Part shown: positions 43,591 through 52,662 of the stretch, piece by piece
How positions within the stretch are numbered: position 1 is the first letter of the stretch
How the letters are laid out: every line of letters starts with the position of its first letter
Source: Streptomyces sp. P3
Lineage (GTDB): Bacteria; Actinomycetota; Actinomycetes; Streptomycetales; Streptomycetaceae
Reading direction: 5' to 3'
Assembly: GCF_003032475.1 (NCBI RefSeq)
Contig: NZ_CP028369.1
Span: 1,674,001-1,738,000 of the forward strand
DNA length: 64,000 nucleotides
The notes under the pieces: model-generated
The model's database searches: none
The model's input: the letters and a program-made list of their open reading frames with translations, nothing else
What the model was told of the DNA's origin: nothing
Position numbers and translations under genes: made by a program

Positions 43591-44421
43591 TCAGATGAGT
43601 CCGTGCTCCGTCAGGTATTCCAGCTGGGCCCGTACCGACAGCTCCGCCGCCGGCCACAGGGAGCGGTCGACGTCGGCGTACACGTGGGCGACGACCTCGG
43701 TGGGGCTGCTGCGGCCGTTCTCGACCGCGGTCTCGACCTGGGCGAGGCGGTGGGCGCGGTGGGCGAGGTAGAACTCGACGGCGCCCTGGGCGTCCTCCAG
43801 GACCGGGCCGTGGCCGGGCAGGACCGTGTGGACGCCGTCGTCGACCGTGAGGGACCGCAACCGCCGCAGGGAGTCCAGATAGTCGCCCAGGCGGCCGTCG
43901 GGGTGCGCCACGACGGTCGTGCCCCTGCCCAGGATGGTGTCGCCGGTCAGGACGGCCCCGTCGGCCGGGAGATGGAAGCACAGGGAGTCGGCGGTGTGGC
44001 CGGGCGTCGGAACGACCCGCAGCTCCAGGCCGCCCACGGCGATCACGTCCCCGGCGCCCAGGCCCTCCTCGCCCAGCCGCAGCGCCGGGTCCAGGGCCCG
44101 CACCTTGGTGCCGGTCAGTCCGGCGAAGCGGGCGGCACCCTCGGCGTGGTCGGGGTGGCCGTGCGTCAACAGGGTGAGCGCGACGCGCTTGCCGGCCCGC
44201 TCGGCGGTGTCCACGACCGCGCGCAGATGGCCGTCGTCCAGCGGGCCCGGGTCGATCACGACCGCCAGATCGGAGTCGGGTTCGGAGACGATCCAGGTGT
44301 TGGTTCCGTCCAGGGTCATGGCGGACGCGTTCGGGGCGAGGACGTTGACCGCGCGCGCGGTCGCCGGGCCCGAGAGGGCTCCGCCGCGGGGCTGGCCGGG
44401 GAGGGCGGCTGCTTCGGTCAT
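43591..44421 (-). CDS. Metallo-beta-lactamase-fold hydrolase
   Basis: A 276-residue MBL-fold enzyme: THGHPDHAEG (metal site HxHxDH), PTPGHTADS, LTGDTIL and LPGHGP. It resembles glyoxalase II-like or LACTB2-like hydrolases. Metal ligands are complete, so hydrolase activity is likely; substrate unknown. ATG overlaps by four bases the stop of a 90-residue upstream frame, suggesting an operon with the NUDIX gene. Confidence 0.88.
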   Translation of the reverse strand: MTEAAALPGQPRGGALSGPATARAVNVLAPNASAMTLDGTNTWIVSEPDSDLAVVIDPGPLDDGHLRAVVDTAERAGKRVALTLLTHGHPDHAEGAARFAGLTGTKVRALDPALRLGEEGLGAGDVIAVGGLELRVVPTPGHTADSLCFHLPADGAVLTGDTILGRGTTVVAHPDGRLGDYLDSLRRLRSLTVDDGVHTVLPGHGPVLEDAQGAVEFYLAHRAHRLAQVETAVENGRSSPTEVVAHVYADVDRSLWPAAELSVRAQLEYLTEHGLI

Positions 44422-44690
44422 GCCGTGGCCCCTTCCATGCCTCCGGGTGCGAAGCCGGGGTGGCGGTCCACGGCCGGGACGTCCCCGTGCTGCCGACGGA
44501 TGCCCGTCCCGCGCGGGCGGCCGCACACCGCGCGCGTGCCCGTGACGCGCCGGCCCGTTCCGTGAGCGAGTGGGGCGCGGGCGACCGTCGTGCGGACAGC
44601 CGTCGTGCGGACGGCTGCGGTGGGGGCGACTGCGACGGGGACGTCCGTCGTACGGACGACCGGGCGTGGGGCCGCGCGGAGGGACGTCAT
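44418..44690 (-). CDS. Small coupled ORF with VRTT repeats
   Basis: A 90-residue frame linked at both ends by ATGA overlaps (to the NUDIX stop and to the MBL start), each with a usable ribosome site (AAAGGGG and GAAGGGG). The product has VVRTT, AVRTT and AVRTTVA in its first half and is Arg/Gly-rich later, with one Cys. No family is recognised. It could be a real small protein or merely a translated spacer that keeps ribosomes running between the neighbours. Confidence 0.5.
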   Translation of the reverse strand: MTSLRAAPRPVVRTTDVPVAVAPTAAVRTTAVRTTVARAPLAHGTGRRVTGTRAVCGRPRGTGIRRQHGDVPAVDRHPGFAPGGMEGATA

Positions 44691-45565
44691 GCGGGCCCCT
44701 TTCCCGCGCCCCCGGCGCCGATCCGCTTGGTGAACTCGTCGTGCCCGGGCCAGGAGAGCACGACCTCGCCGTCCACCAGCCGGGCCTGCGCCAGGACGGG
44801 CGTGAGGTCGAGGTCCGGGGCCGCGGCGAGCGCTTGTGCCGCCGTGGCGAACGGGGTGAGCCGGCGCAGGGTCGCGATGGTGGGCGGCATCATCAGCAGC
44901 TCGCCCTTGTCGTAGGAGGCCGCGGCGTCCGCCGGGCGGATCCACACCGTGCGGTCGGCCTCCGTGGACGCGTTGCGGGTGCGCTGCCCTTCCGGCAGGG
45001 CGGCGACGAAGAACCAGGTGTCGTAGCGGCGGGGCTCGAACTCCGGGGTGATCCAGCGCGTCCAGGCGCCCAGCAGGTCCGACCGCAGGACGAGGCCGCG
45101 GCGGTCGAGGAACTCCGCGAAGGACAGCTCACGGGCGGCCACCGCGGCCCGGTCCGTCTCCCAGTCGGCGCCCGTGATGTCACCGACGACCGAGTCGGGC
45201 GTCGGCCCCGCGAGCAGGACGCCGGCCTCCTCGTAGGTCTCGCGCACGGCCGCGCACACGATCGCCTGTGCGGCCGTCTCGTCGACTCCCAGGCGTTCGG
45301 CCCACCACGCGCGCGTGGGGCCCGCCCAGCGCACGAGGCGGTCGTCGTCGCGAGGGTCGACTCCGCCACCTGGATAGGCGTACGCGCCTCCGGCGAAGGC
45401 CATGGAGGCGCGTCGGCGCAGCATGTGCACAACCGGACCGGCGTCGGTGTCCTTCAGGAGCATGACGGTGGCCGCGCGCTTCGGGACGACCGGAGTGAGG
45501 TCGCCGTCCGCCAGCGCGCGGATGCGATCCGGCCAGTCCTGGGGAAACCACTGCCCATTCGCCAT
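44687..45565 (-). CDS. NUDIX hydrolase, NUDT19-like
   Basis: A 292-residue enzyme with a split Nudix box: GGAYAYPGGGVDPRD, then CAAVRETYEEAGVLL. A longer insert lies between. This layout matches the NUDT19/RP2p subgroup (acyl-CoA or nucleotide diphosphate hydrolysis). The remainder (ITPEFEPRRYDTWFFVAALP) is typical. Catalytic Glu residues are present. Confidence 0.88.
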   Translation of the reverse strand: MANGQWFPQDWPDRIRALADGDLTPVVPKRAATVMLLKDTDAGPVVHMLRRRASMAFAGGAYAYPGGGVDPRDDDRLVRWAGPTRAWWAERLGVDETAAQAIVCAAVRETYEEAGVLLAGPTPDSVVGDITGADWETDRAAVAARELSFAEFLDRRGLVLRSDLLGAWTRWITPEFEPRRYDTWFFVAALPEGQRTRNASTEADRTVWIRPADAAASYDKGELLMMPPTIATLRRLTPFATAAQALAAAPDLDLTPVLAQARLVDGEVVLSWPGHDEFTKRIGAGGAGKGPA

Positions 45566-45634
45566 GGGCGCGAGGCTATCCCGTGGTGCGCGAATGTTCG
45601 AGAGCTCCCCGAGGTCAGCGCGCTCCGACGGGAC

Positions 45635-45666
45635 GCCTGCCCGGCACCGGGGACCGGCGGGCAGGC
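45635..45666 (-). terminator. Hairpin after the RidA gene
   Basis: Perfect nine-base stem GCCTGCCCG/CGGGCAGGC with a 14-base loop, two bases beyond the RidA stop on the minus strand. It may end the RidA/DUF4177 transcript. Confidence 0.6.
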
Positions 45667-45667
45667 C

Positions 45668-46132
45668 CTAAGGAGCGAGCTCCACCTGGATCTCGACCTC
45701 GACCGGCGCGTCCAGCGGCAGCACCGCGACACCCACCGCGCTGCGCGCGTGCACACCCTTGTCGCCGAAGACCTCGCCCAGCAGCTCGCTCGCGCCGTTG
45801 AGCACGGCGGGCTGGCCGGTGAAATCCGAGGCCGAGGCCACGAAGCCGACGACCTTCACCACGCGCGCGACGCGGTCCAGGTCACCCGCGACGGACTTGA
45901 CGGCAGCCAGGGCGTTCAGCGCGCAGGTGCGGGCCAGCTCCTTGGCCTCCTCGGGGGTGACCTCGGCACCGACCTTGCCGGTGACGGGCAGCTTGCCGTC
46001 GACCATGGGCAGCTGACCGGCGGTGTACACGTACGGTCCGGACTGCACCGCGGGCTGGTAGGCCGCGAGGGGCGGCACGACCGCCGGCAGCGTCAGGCCC
46101 AGCTCGACGAGCCTCGCCTCGACCGCGCTCAC
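45668..46132 (-). CDS. RidA-family protein
   Basis: A 154-residue YjgF/RidA-type protein (GPYVYTAGQLPMVDGKLP, ARVVKVVGFVASASDF), trimeric with subunit-interface pockets. The canonical Arg of true RidA deaminases (usually in the last third) is not evident, so the deaminase function is uncertain. GTG start overlaps the DUF4177 stop by four bases. The Rv3678c equivalent lies likewise next to the ArsA pair. Confidence 0.85.
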   Translation of the reverse strand: MSAVEARLVELGLTLPAVVPPLAAYQPAVQSGPYVYTAGQLPMVDGKLPVTGKVGAEVTPEEAKELARTCALNALAAVKSVAGDLDRVARVVKVVGFVASASDFTGQPAVLNGASELLGEVFGDKGVHARSAVGVAVLPLDAPVEVEIQVELAP

Positions 46133-46287
46133 GCCTTCGCCCGCTTCAGGTAGGCGACGAGCTGCTCCGGGTTGTTCGGGCCGGGGACGACCTGGACGAG
46201 TTCCCAGCCGTCCTCGCCCCAGGTGTCCAGAATCTGCTTCGTGGCGTGGACGAGCAGCGGCACAGTTGCGTATTCCCACTTGGTCAT
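46129..46287 (-). CDS. Small DUF4177-family protein
   Basis: A 52-residue protein MTKWEYATVPLLVHATKQIL..GEDGWELVQV, which fits the DUF4177 pattern (WEY..., DGWELV). Function unknown. It overlaps the RidA gene and shares a divergent promoter interval with the ArsA gene. Confidence 0.82.
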   Translation of the reverse strand: MTKWEYATVPLLVHATKQILDTWGEDGWELVQVVPGPNNPEQLVAYLKRAKA

Positions 46288-46373
46288 GAGGGCGACTGTA
46301 TCCGCTGGCGCCCAGAGCCCTGGTCCACAGGCCATGTGGCCGATTGCCACCCCCGTTGTCCACAGCCTCCCGA

Positions 46374-46410
46374 TTGCCTCGGGCGCCGACTGGTTACGCT
46401 CGAAGACGTG
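46374..46410 (+). promoter_or_regulatory. Possible leaderless promoter of the ArsA pair
   Basis: TTGCCT and TACGCT (46395-46400) with 15 bases between; the GTG start is seven bases past the -10, where transcription would begin. Spacing is short, so confidence is low. Confidence 0.35.
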
Positions 46411-47385
46411 AGCAGGCTCCAGGTCGTCAGCGGCAAGGGCGGGACCGGCAAGACGACGGTCGCCGCGGCCCTCGCGCTGGCCCTCGCCACGGCAGGGAAG
46501 CGGACGCTTCTCGTCGAGGTGGAGGGCCGGCAGGGCATCGCACAGCTCTTCGAGACACAGGCGTTGCCCTATGAGGAACGCAAGATCGCGGTCGCTTCGG
46601 GGGGCGGTGAGGTCTACGCCCTCGCCATAGACCCCGAACTGGCCCTTCTGGACTACCTCCAGATGTTCTACAAGCTGGGAGGCGCCGGGCGGGCACTCAA
46701 GAAGCTGGGCGCGATCGACTTCGCCACCACCGTCGCGCCAGGCCTGCGGGACGTGCTCCTCACCGGCAAGGCGTGCGAGGCCGTACGGCGCAAGGACAAG
46801 AACGGGCGGTTCGTGTACGACCACGTCGTCATGGACGCTCCGCCCACCGGCCGCGTCACCCGCTTCCTGAACGTCAACGACGAAGTCGCCGGGCTGGCCA
46901 GGATCGGCCCGATACACAATCAGGCGCAGGCCGTGATGAGGGTCCTGAAGTCGGAGCAGACCGCAGTGCACCTGGTCACGCTGCTGGAGGAGATGCCCGT
47001 CCAGGAGACCGCGGACGGCATCGCCGAGCTGCGGGCGGCGAAACTGCCGGTGGGGCGGGTCATCGTCAACATGGTGCGCCCGGAGGCGCTGGACGAGGAC
47101 GGTCTGGAACTCGCACGGACCGTGACGCGTTCTTCGGTCGCCCGGTCGTTGTCCGCCGCCGGCCTCGGCGGGGCGCGTCGCGGCGGGCACGCCGAGCGGC
47201 TGGTGGAGCCGCTCCTGCGGCAGGCCGAGGAGTACGCGGAGCGGTACGCACTGGAGCGCGAGCAGCGCGCGGTCCTCGGCGAGCTGGATCTGCCGCTGCA
47301 CGAACTGCCCCTGCTCGCCGAGGGCATGGACCTCGCGGGCCTGTACCAGCTCGCCAACGAACTGCGGAAGCAAGGGATCGCATGA
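46408..47385 (+). CDS. ArsA/GET3-like ATPase, first subunit
   Basis: A 325-residue deviant-Walker ATPase: VVSGKGGTGKTTVAAAL keeps both lysines. VMDAPPTGRVTRFLNV is the switch II DxPPTG. In M. tuberculosis the equivalents Rv3679/Rv3680 form a complex that resembles the tail-anchored protein factor GET3 and affect cell-envelope tolerance. A partner role with the next protein is inferred. It starts at GTG with little 5' leader and overlaps the second gene by four bases. Confidence 0.88.
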   Translation: MSRLQVVSGKGGTGKTTVAAALALALATAGKRTLLVEVEGRQGIAQLFETQALPYEERKIAVASGGGEVYALAIDPELALLDYLQMFYKLGGAGRALKKLGAIDFATTVAPGLRDVLLTGKACEAVRRKDKNGRFVYDHVVMDAPPTGRVTRFLNVNDEVAGLARIGPIHNQAQAVMRVLKSEQTAVHLVTLLEEMPVQETADGIAELRAAKLPVGRVIVNMVRPEALDEDGLELARTVTRSSVARSLSAAGLGGARRGGHAERLVEPLLRQAEEYAERYALEREQRAVLGELDLPLHELPLLAEGMDLAGLYQLANELRKQGIA

Positions 47386-48797
47386 GCACGGACCGGACGC
47401 ACGACCAGGGGGCCGCCGTTCGCCGTCTCACCCCCGCGCCCGTGCTCGATCTCGATCCGCTGCTCGACGACCCGGCGACGCGCATCGTGGTCTGCTGCGG
47501 CTCGGGCGGCGTCGGCAAGACGACGACCGCGGCCGCTCTGGGGCTCAGGGCGGCCGAGCGCGGCCGCAAGGTGGTCGTCCTCACCATCGACCCGGCGCGC
47601 CGGCTCGCCCAGTCCATGGGCATCGACTCCCTCGACAACACCCCCCGCCGCGTCAAGGGCGTGGAGGGGGACGGCGAGTTGCACGCGATGATGCTCGACA
47701 TGAAGCGCACCTTCGACGAGATCGTCGAGGCGCACGCGGACGGCGACCGGGCCGCCGCGATCCTGGGCAACCCGTTCTACCAGTCGCTCTCGGCGGGCTT
47801 CGCGGGCACGCAGGAGTACATGGCGATGGAGAAGCTGGGCCAGCTACGGGCTCGGGACGAGTGGGATCTGATCGTCGTCGACACCCCGCCGTCCCGCTCG
47901 GCGCTGGACTTCCTGGACGCGCCGAAACGCCTCGGCTCGTTCCTGGACGGCAAGCTGATCCGCGTCCTGCTCGCACCGGCGAAGGTCGGCGGCCGCGCGG
48001 GGATGAAGTTCCTGAACGTCGGGATGTCGATGATGACCGGCGCGCTGGGCAAGCTGCTCGGCGGGCAGTTGCTGAAGGACGTGCAGACGTTCGTCGCCGC
48101 CATGGACTCGATGTTCGGCGGCTTCCGCACGCGCGCGGACGCCACGTACAAGCTGCTCCAGGCGCCCGGCACGGCGTTCCTGGTGGTGGCGGCTCCCGAG
48201 CGGGACGCGCTGCGGGAGGCCGCGTACTTCGTGGAGCGGCTGGCCGCCGAGAACATGCCGCTGGCCGGTCTGGTGCTCAACCGGGTCCACGGCAGCGGTG
48301 CCGCCCAGCTGTCCGCCGAGCGGGCGCTAGGCGCTGCGGAAAATCTTGAAGAGCCCGGCATTGTGGATCAGGACGACGGGAAAGCTGGAGTTCGTAACTC
48401 TCCCGACTCCTACGGCAGTTCAGCACCCTCCGCACCCGATCCGGAGCGCGACGCCCCCACCGACGCGGCCCGGACCACGGACTCGGACGCCCACACGGAC
48501 CACCCGGGAGCCACCGGGACGGACCGGACGGCGACCGCTGACGCGCACACCGGCGCGGACGCGGACCGGACCGTGGACAACCTCACCGCGGGCCTGCTCA
48601 GACTGCATGCGGAACGCATGCACCTGCTCTCCCGCGAACAACGCACGCGAGACCGCTTCACCGCGCTCCACCCCGAGGTGGCGGTGGCCGAAGTGGCCGC
48701 GCTGCCTGGCGACGTGCACGACCTCACGGGGCTGCGCGACATCGGACAGCGCCTCGCGGCCGACCGGCCGGAGCTGCCCGAGACCGCCGGATCCTGA
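47382..48797 (+). CDS. ArsA/GET3-like ATPase, second subunit
   Basis: A 471-residue partner of the preceding protein. The loop reads CCGSGGVGKTTTAAAL (40-48): the P-loop Lys is present but the signature Lys of deviant Walker A is Ser. Switch II is VVDTPPSRSALDFLDAP. An Asp/Thr/Ala-rich insert of about 80 residues (about 345-400) lies before a final helical domain with LLRLHAERMHLLSREQR. The stop lies 14 bases from the convergent wblA gene. Confidence 0.88.
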   Translation: MSTDRTHDQGAAVRRLTPAPVLDLDPLLDDPATRIVVCCGSGGVGKTTTAAALGLRAAERGRKVVVLTIDPARRLAQSMGIDSLDNTPRRVKGVEGDGELHAMMLDMKRTFDEIVEAHADGDRAAAILGNPFYQSLSAGFAGTQEYMAMEKLGQLRARDEWDLIVVDTPPSRSALDFLDAPKRLGSFLDGKLIRVLLAPAKVGGRAGMKFLNVGMSMMTGALGKLLGGQLLKDVQTFVAAMDSMFGGFRTRADATYKLLQAPGTAFLVVAAPERDALREAAYFVERLAAENMPLAGLVLNRVHGSGAAQLSAERALGAAENLEEPGIVDQDDGKAGVRNSPDSYGSSAPSAPDPERDAPTDAARTTDSDAHTDHPGATGTDRTATADAHTGADADRTVDNLTAGLLRLHAERMHLLSREQRTRDRFTALHPEVAVAEVAALPGDVHDLTGLRDIGQRLAADRPELPETAGS

Positions 48798-48811
48798 GCC
48801 GAGGGTTCCCC

Positions 48812-49150
48812 TCAGCCCACCGCCGCGAAGGTCTCGTACATCCGGTCGTCGTCGAGCGGCAGGATGCCCGCCCCACGCTCGTACTCCGAACGCGCGGTCT
48901 CCAGGAGCCTGCGCCAGGAGGTCACCGTCGGCCGCCTGCGCAGCAGTGCCCGGCGCTCGCGCTCCGTCATGCCTCCCCACACGCCGAACTCGACGCGGTT
49001 GTCGAGCGCGTCAGCCAGGCATTCGGTGCGTACCGGGCATCCGGTGCACACCGCCTTGGCCCTGTTCTGCGCTGCTCCCTGAACAAACAGTTCATCCGGA
49101 TCGGTAGTGCGGCAGGCGGCCTGCGCACTCCAGTCGGTTACCCAGCCCAT
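48812..49150 (-). CDS. wblA: WhiB-like regulator WblA
   Basis: A 112-residue iron-sulfur transcription factor: Cys at 13, 35, 38 and 44 (AC..CTGCPVRTEC) hold a 4Fe-4S cluster, and GVWGG is the turn before the basic RRRP segment. WblA represses secondary metabolism and promotes differentiation in streptomycetes. A longer in-frame start at 49207 adds 19 residues, but this start is the one I recall for WblA. The gene is the whiB4 counterpart in M. tuberculosis. Confidence 0.96.
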   Translation of the reverse strand: MGWVTDWSAQAACRTTDPDELFVQGAAQNRAKAVCTGCPVRTECLADALDNRVEFGVWGGMTERERRALLRRRPTVTSWRRLLETARSEYERGAGILPLDDDRMYETFAAVG

Positions 49151-49557
49151 ACCGGCGCCGTCCTCTCCCGAATCGAGGCTCCCCCACGGCGGCAGCGGCA
49201 TATTCACCGCCGCCAGTTGAGGACGTTACGGAAGGCGGGCACAGCGCAACACCCCCTTCGGGCCCAATCTTGAATGGCCCGAACGGACTATGCGTAAGCG
49301 GCAGATCACCCGGGGGAGTGAGCCTGCGACATGTGTGACCTTCCCGACGAACGGGATATTTCAGTTGAGTCACAACGGACGCCGGGTGACACACAAGGCG
49401 GATTCGGGCACACCCCCACCAAAAAAGTCGGGGAACCTCCGGAACGATTCGGGGTCGCCGGACGTATTGATACGTAGCCCTGCTGCTGTGACAGTTGCGA
49501 GTAGCTTAGGCCAAGGCATTGACGCGTGTCCGGCGAATGAGAACGTAGGCTGCCCTC
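49151..49557. promoter_or_regulatory. Divergent wblA/PBP regulatory region
   Basis: A 407-base gene-free interval. It contains GTATTGATAC (palindrome, about 49462-49471), TTGACG (49519) toward the PBP gene, TTACGCATAGT on the minus strand (about 49290) as a possible wblA -10, and a six-T run on the minus strand. Long wblA leaders are known. TCACC and AGTGA near 49305 resemble BldD half-sites but are in the wrong order. Confidence 0.4.
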
Positions 49558-51843
49558 ATGCCAAACAAGCGCTCGGGCGGTGGTCTGTCGCCAACGCAGC
49601 AGGCCGCCAAGTTCCTCGGTGTCAGTGTGCTCGCGGGAGCCGTGCTGGCCGGCATCGCCCTGCCCGCCTTCGGCGCGCTGGGCCTGGCCGCCAAGGGGTC
49701 GGTGGAGTCGTTCGACGAACTCCCGGCCAATCTCAAGACACCGCCACTGAGCCAGCGCACCACGATCCTCGACTCCGAGGGCGGCCAGATCGCCACCGTC
49801 TACTCACGTGACCGCACGGTGGTCGACCTGAAGAACGTCTCGCCCTACATGCAGAAGGCGATCGTCGCGATCGAGGACTCGCGCTTCTACGAGCACGGCG
49901 CGGTGGACCTCAAGGGCGTCCTGCGCGCCCTCAACAAGAACGTGCAGAACAGCGGGGTGTCCCAGGGCGCCTCCACGCTCACGCAGCAGCTCGTGAAGAA
50001 CGTCGCCGTCGAGGAGGCGGGCGACGACCCGACGAAGGTCGCGCAGGCCACGCAGCAGACCATCGGGCGCAAGATCAAGGAGCTGAAGTACGCGATCCAG
50101 CTCGAGGAAGAGCTCAGCAAGAAGAAAATCCTCGAGAACTACCTCAACATCACGTTCTTCGGTGAGCAGGCCTACGGCGTCGAAGCGGCCTCCCAGCGCT
50201 ACTTCTCCACGCACGCCAAGAGCCTCACGCTCCCCCAGGCCGCGTTGCTGGCCGGCATCGTCCAGTCACCCAGCCGCTACGACCCGGTCAACGACGAGGC
50301 CGAGGCCACCAAGCGCCGTAACACGGTGCTGAAGCGCATGGCCGAGGTCGGCGACATCTCCGAGGCCGAGGCGGCCACCGCGCAGAGGGCGCCGTTGGGC
50401 CTGAAGGTCAAGAAGCCGAAGAACGGCTGCATCACCGCCGTCCAGGGCGCCAGCTTCTTCTGCAAGTACGTGGAACGCGTCTTCCTCAGCGACCCGGTTT
50501 TCGGCAAGACCAAGGAGGAGCGGGCGAAGGTCTGGAACCAGGGCGGCCTGACGATCCGCACGACGCTCGAGCCGCAGGCCCAGAAGTCCGTCCAGAGCTC
50601 GCTCAAGGACCACGTCTACAAGTCGGACAAGGTCGCCGGAGCCGCGACCCTCGTCGAGCCCGGCACCGGCAAGATCCTCGGCATGGGCCAGTCCAAGCCG
50701 TACGGCTACGGCAAGAACGAGACCGAGTACAACTACTCGGTCAACGCCTCCATGGGCGGCTCGAACTTCGGCTTCCCGACGGGTTCGACCTTCAAGCCCT
50801 TCGTGGCAGCGGCCGCGCTGGAGGAGGGGCGCCCGGCGAATCAGTCCTACTCGGCGCCGTACCAGATGCCGTACCCGGACACGGTCCAGACGTGCAGCAG
50901 CAAGCCGTGGACGAACGACGGCAGGCCGAAGTACACCCTGGAGAACGAGAGCGCGTCCGAGAAGGGTCCGTACCAGCTGCAGAAGGCCATGGAGCTGTCG
51001 GTCAACACCTACTTCGTGCAGATGCTCGCCGACATCGGCATGTGCCCCGTGGTGAAGATGACCGACAAGCTGGGCGTCGTCCAGGGCAACGGCACCAAGG
51101 TCCCGGAGGTTCCGTCCTCGATGACCCTCGGCTCCACCGGCCTCTCCCCTCTGACGATGGCCACCGCCTACGCCGCCTTCGCCAGCCGTGGCATGTACTG
51201 CACCCCGGTCGCCATCGAGTCGATCACCCAGACGGTGGGCGGTACGAAGAAGTCGCTGGAGGTCCCGAAGTCGACGTGCTCGCGCGCGATGAGCGAGAAG
51301 ACCGCGGACACCATCAACACGCTGCTGAGCGGCGTGGTCGACTCCGGTACGGGCAAGCAGGCCGGCCTGTCCGGTCGCGACAACGCCGGTAAGACGGGTA
51401 CGACGGACTCCCGCAAGAACGCCTGGTTCGTCGGCTACACCCCGAACCTGTCGGGCGCCGTCTGGGTCGGCAGCGCCACCCAGAAGGTGGAGATGACCAA
51501 CATCCGTATCGGCGGCGTCTGGCACCCCGAGGTCTACGGCGGCGACACCCCCGGGCCGATCTGGCGCGACGCCATGACCGGCGCGCTCGAGGGCAAGGAA
51601 GCCACACCGTTCAACAAGGTCTTCATCCCGAAGCCCCCGGAGAAGGACCGCGGCGACAAGAACGGAAACGGGAACGGAAACGGGAACGGAAACGGCGACA
51701 ACAGGGACGACGGCGGTTTCCTCAGTGGACTGCTCACCAACGGCGGGAACACCAACGGCGGCACCGCTAACAGGGGCAACACGAACGGCGGCTTCTTCCA
51801 GGGCCAGACCAACGGCAACGACAACAGCGGCGGACGCGGCTGA
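49558..51843 (+). CDS. Bifunctional class A penicillin-binding protein
   Basis: A 761-residue peptidoglycan synthase. An N-terminal membrane helix, then the glycosyltransferase 51 domain (VAIEDSRFYEHGAVDLKG, QGASTLTQQLVKN), then the transpeptidase with S410 (STFK), S481-V-N483 and K612 (KTGTT). The C-terminal tail is Asn/Gly-rich: 12-base DNA repeats at 51661-51695 encode six NG units and further TNGG units follow, unlike most PBPs. PonA2 (Rv3682) has the same place in M. tuberculosis. Confidence 0.94.
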   Translation: MPNKRSGGGLSPTQQAAKFLGVSVLAGAVLAGIALPAFGALGLAAKGSVESFDELPANLKTPPLSQRTTILDSEGGQIATVYSRDRTVVDLKNVSPYMQKAIVAIEDSRFYEHGAVDLKGVLRALNKNVQNSGVSQGASTLTQQLVKNVAVEEAGDDPTKVAQATQQTIGRKIKELKYAIQLEEELSKKKILENYLNITFFGEQAYGVEAASQRYFSTHAKSLTLPQAALLAGIVQSPSRYDPVNDEAEATKRRNTVLKRMAEVGDISEAEAATAQRAPLGLKVKKPKNGCITAVQGASFFCKYVERVFLSDPVFGKTKEERAKVWNQGGLTIRTTLEPQAQKSVQSSLKDHVYKSDKVAGAATLVEPGTGKILGMGQSKPYGYGKNETEYNYSVNASMGGSNFGFPTGSTFKPFVAAAALEEGRPANQSYSAPYQMPYPDTVQTCSSKPWTNDGRPKYTLENESASEKGPYQLQKAMELSVNTYFVQMLADIGMCPVVKMTDKLGVVQGNGTKVPEVPSSMTLGSTGLSPLTMATAYAAFASRGMYCTPVAIESITQTVGGTKKSLEVPKSTCSRAMSEKTADTINTLLSGVVDSGTGKQAGLSGRDNAGKTGTTDSRKNAWFVGYTPNLSGAVWVGSATQKVEMTNIRIGGVWHPEVYGGDTPGPIWRDAMTGALEGKEATPFNKVFIPKPPEKDRGDKNGNGNGNGNGNGDNRDDGGFLSGLLTNGGNTNGGTANRGNTNGGFFQGQTNGNDNSGGRG

Positions 51844-51905
51844 CACCGGCTTGGCCGGCTGAGCCGTCTGGGACGAGCCGGTCCGGCTGAGCCGGAGACG
51901 TGAAA

Positions 51906-51942
51906 ACGGTCCCTGACTCCCGCAAGGAGAGTCAGGGACCGT
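51906..51942. terminator. Bidirectional terminator between PBP and YqeY genes
   Basis: Perfect 14-base stem ACGGTCCCTGACTC/GAGTCAGGGACCGT with a nine-base loop. CTTGTTT follows on the plus strand; TTTTCA follows on the minus strand. Confidence 0.85.
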
Positions 51943-52003
51943 CTTGTTTCAGCGCGTGTTTCAGCTCTTGTTTCAGCGCGTCTACAGGCTCGGCCCCGTC
52001 GGG

Positions 52004-52468
52004 TCAGCCCGCGAGAAGCTTCTTGACGACGGCGGCGACGCGGCCGCCCTCAGCCAGACCGGCCACCTTCGGGTTCACGATCTTCATGACGGCGCCCATG
52101 GCCCGCGGCCCCTCGGCGCCGGCCGCCTTCGCCTCCTCGACGGCCTGCCCGACGATGTCGTTCAGCTCGTCGTCGCTGAGCTGCTTGGGCAGGTAACCGG
52201 CGAGCAGCTCGCCCTCCGCCGTCTCCCGCTCGGCACTCTCGGGGCGACCGCCCTGTGCGAAGGCATCGGCCGCCTCCCGGCGCTTCTTCGCCTCCTTGGC
52301 GATCACCTTGAGGATCTCGTCGTCGGAGAGCTCGCGCTTCTCCTTACCGGCGACTTCCTCCTTGGTGATCGCGGTGAGCGTCAGCCGGAGCGTCGAGGAG
52401 CGGAGCTCGTCGCGCTCCTTGATCGCGGCGTTGAGGTCTTCCTGCAGCTTCGACTTGAGCGTGGTCAT
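52004..52468 (-). CDS. GatB/YqeY-domain protein
   Basis: A 154-residue helical protein whose MTTLKSKLQEDLNAAIKERD start, GELLAGYLPKQLSDDEL and MGAVMKIV are the YqeY signature. YqeY matches the tail domain of GatB, which helps bind tRNA in the amidotransferase, but the stand-alone protein's role is not known. Start ATG is clear. Confidence 0.9.
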   Translation of the reverse strand: MTTLKSKLQEDLNAAIKERDELRSSTLRLTLTAITKEEVAGKEKRELSDDEILKVIAKEAKKRREAADAFAQGGRPESAERETAEGELLAGYLPKQLSDDELNDIVGQAVEEAKAAGAEGPRAMGAVMKIVNPKVAGLAEGGRVAAVVKKLLAG

Positions 52469-52662
52469 GTGTCTGATTGTCGCAGGTGTGGACGGCGCAC
52501 CGCCCGGTCATTTACCGGGCGGTGCGGGAAGGTCGACAGACCGGGGGGATCCCACAACCATCAAGGACCAACGACCGCACGCCGCTTGAGGGACAACGAG
52601 GCAGCGCGCCGCCGGCAGTCCGCCGTGCCGCGCGCAGCAATGGAGTGCACGGGAGCGGGAGG

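Noticed and set aside
49300..49330. BldD box in the wblA upstream region
   Set aside because: TCACC and AGTGA are present but in the wrong order and spacing for the BldD consensus.
51890..52003. Repeated TTTCAGC and TTGTTTCAGCGCG near the YqeY stop as a regulatory site
   Set aside because: Short direct repeats directly after a strong terminator; more likely slippage products than functional elements.
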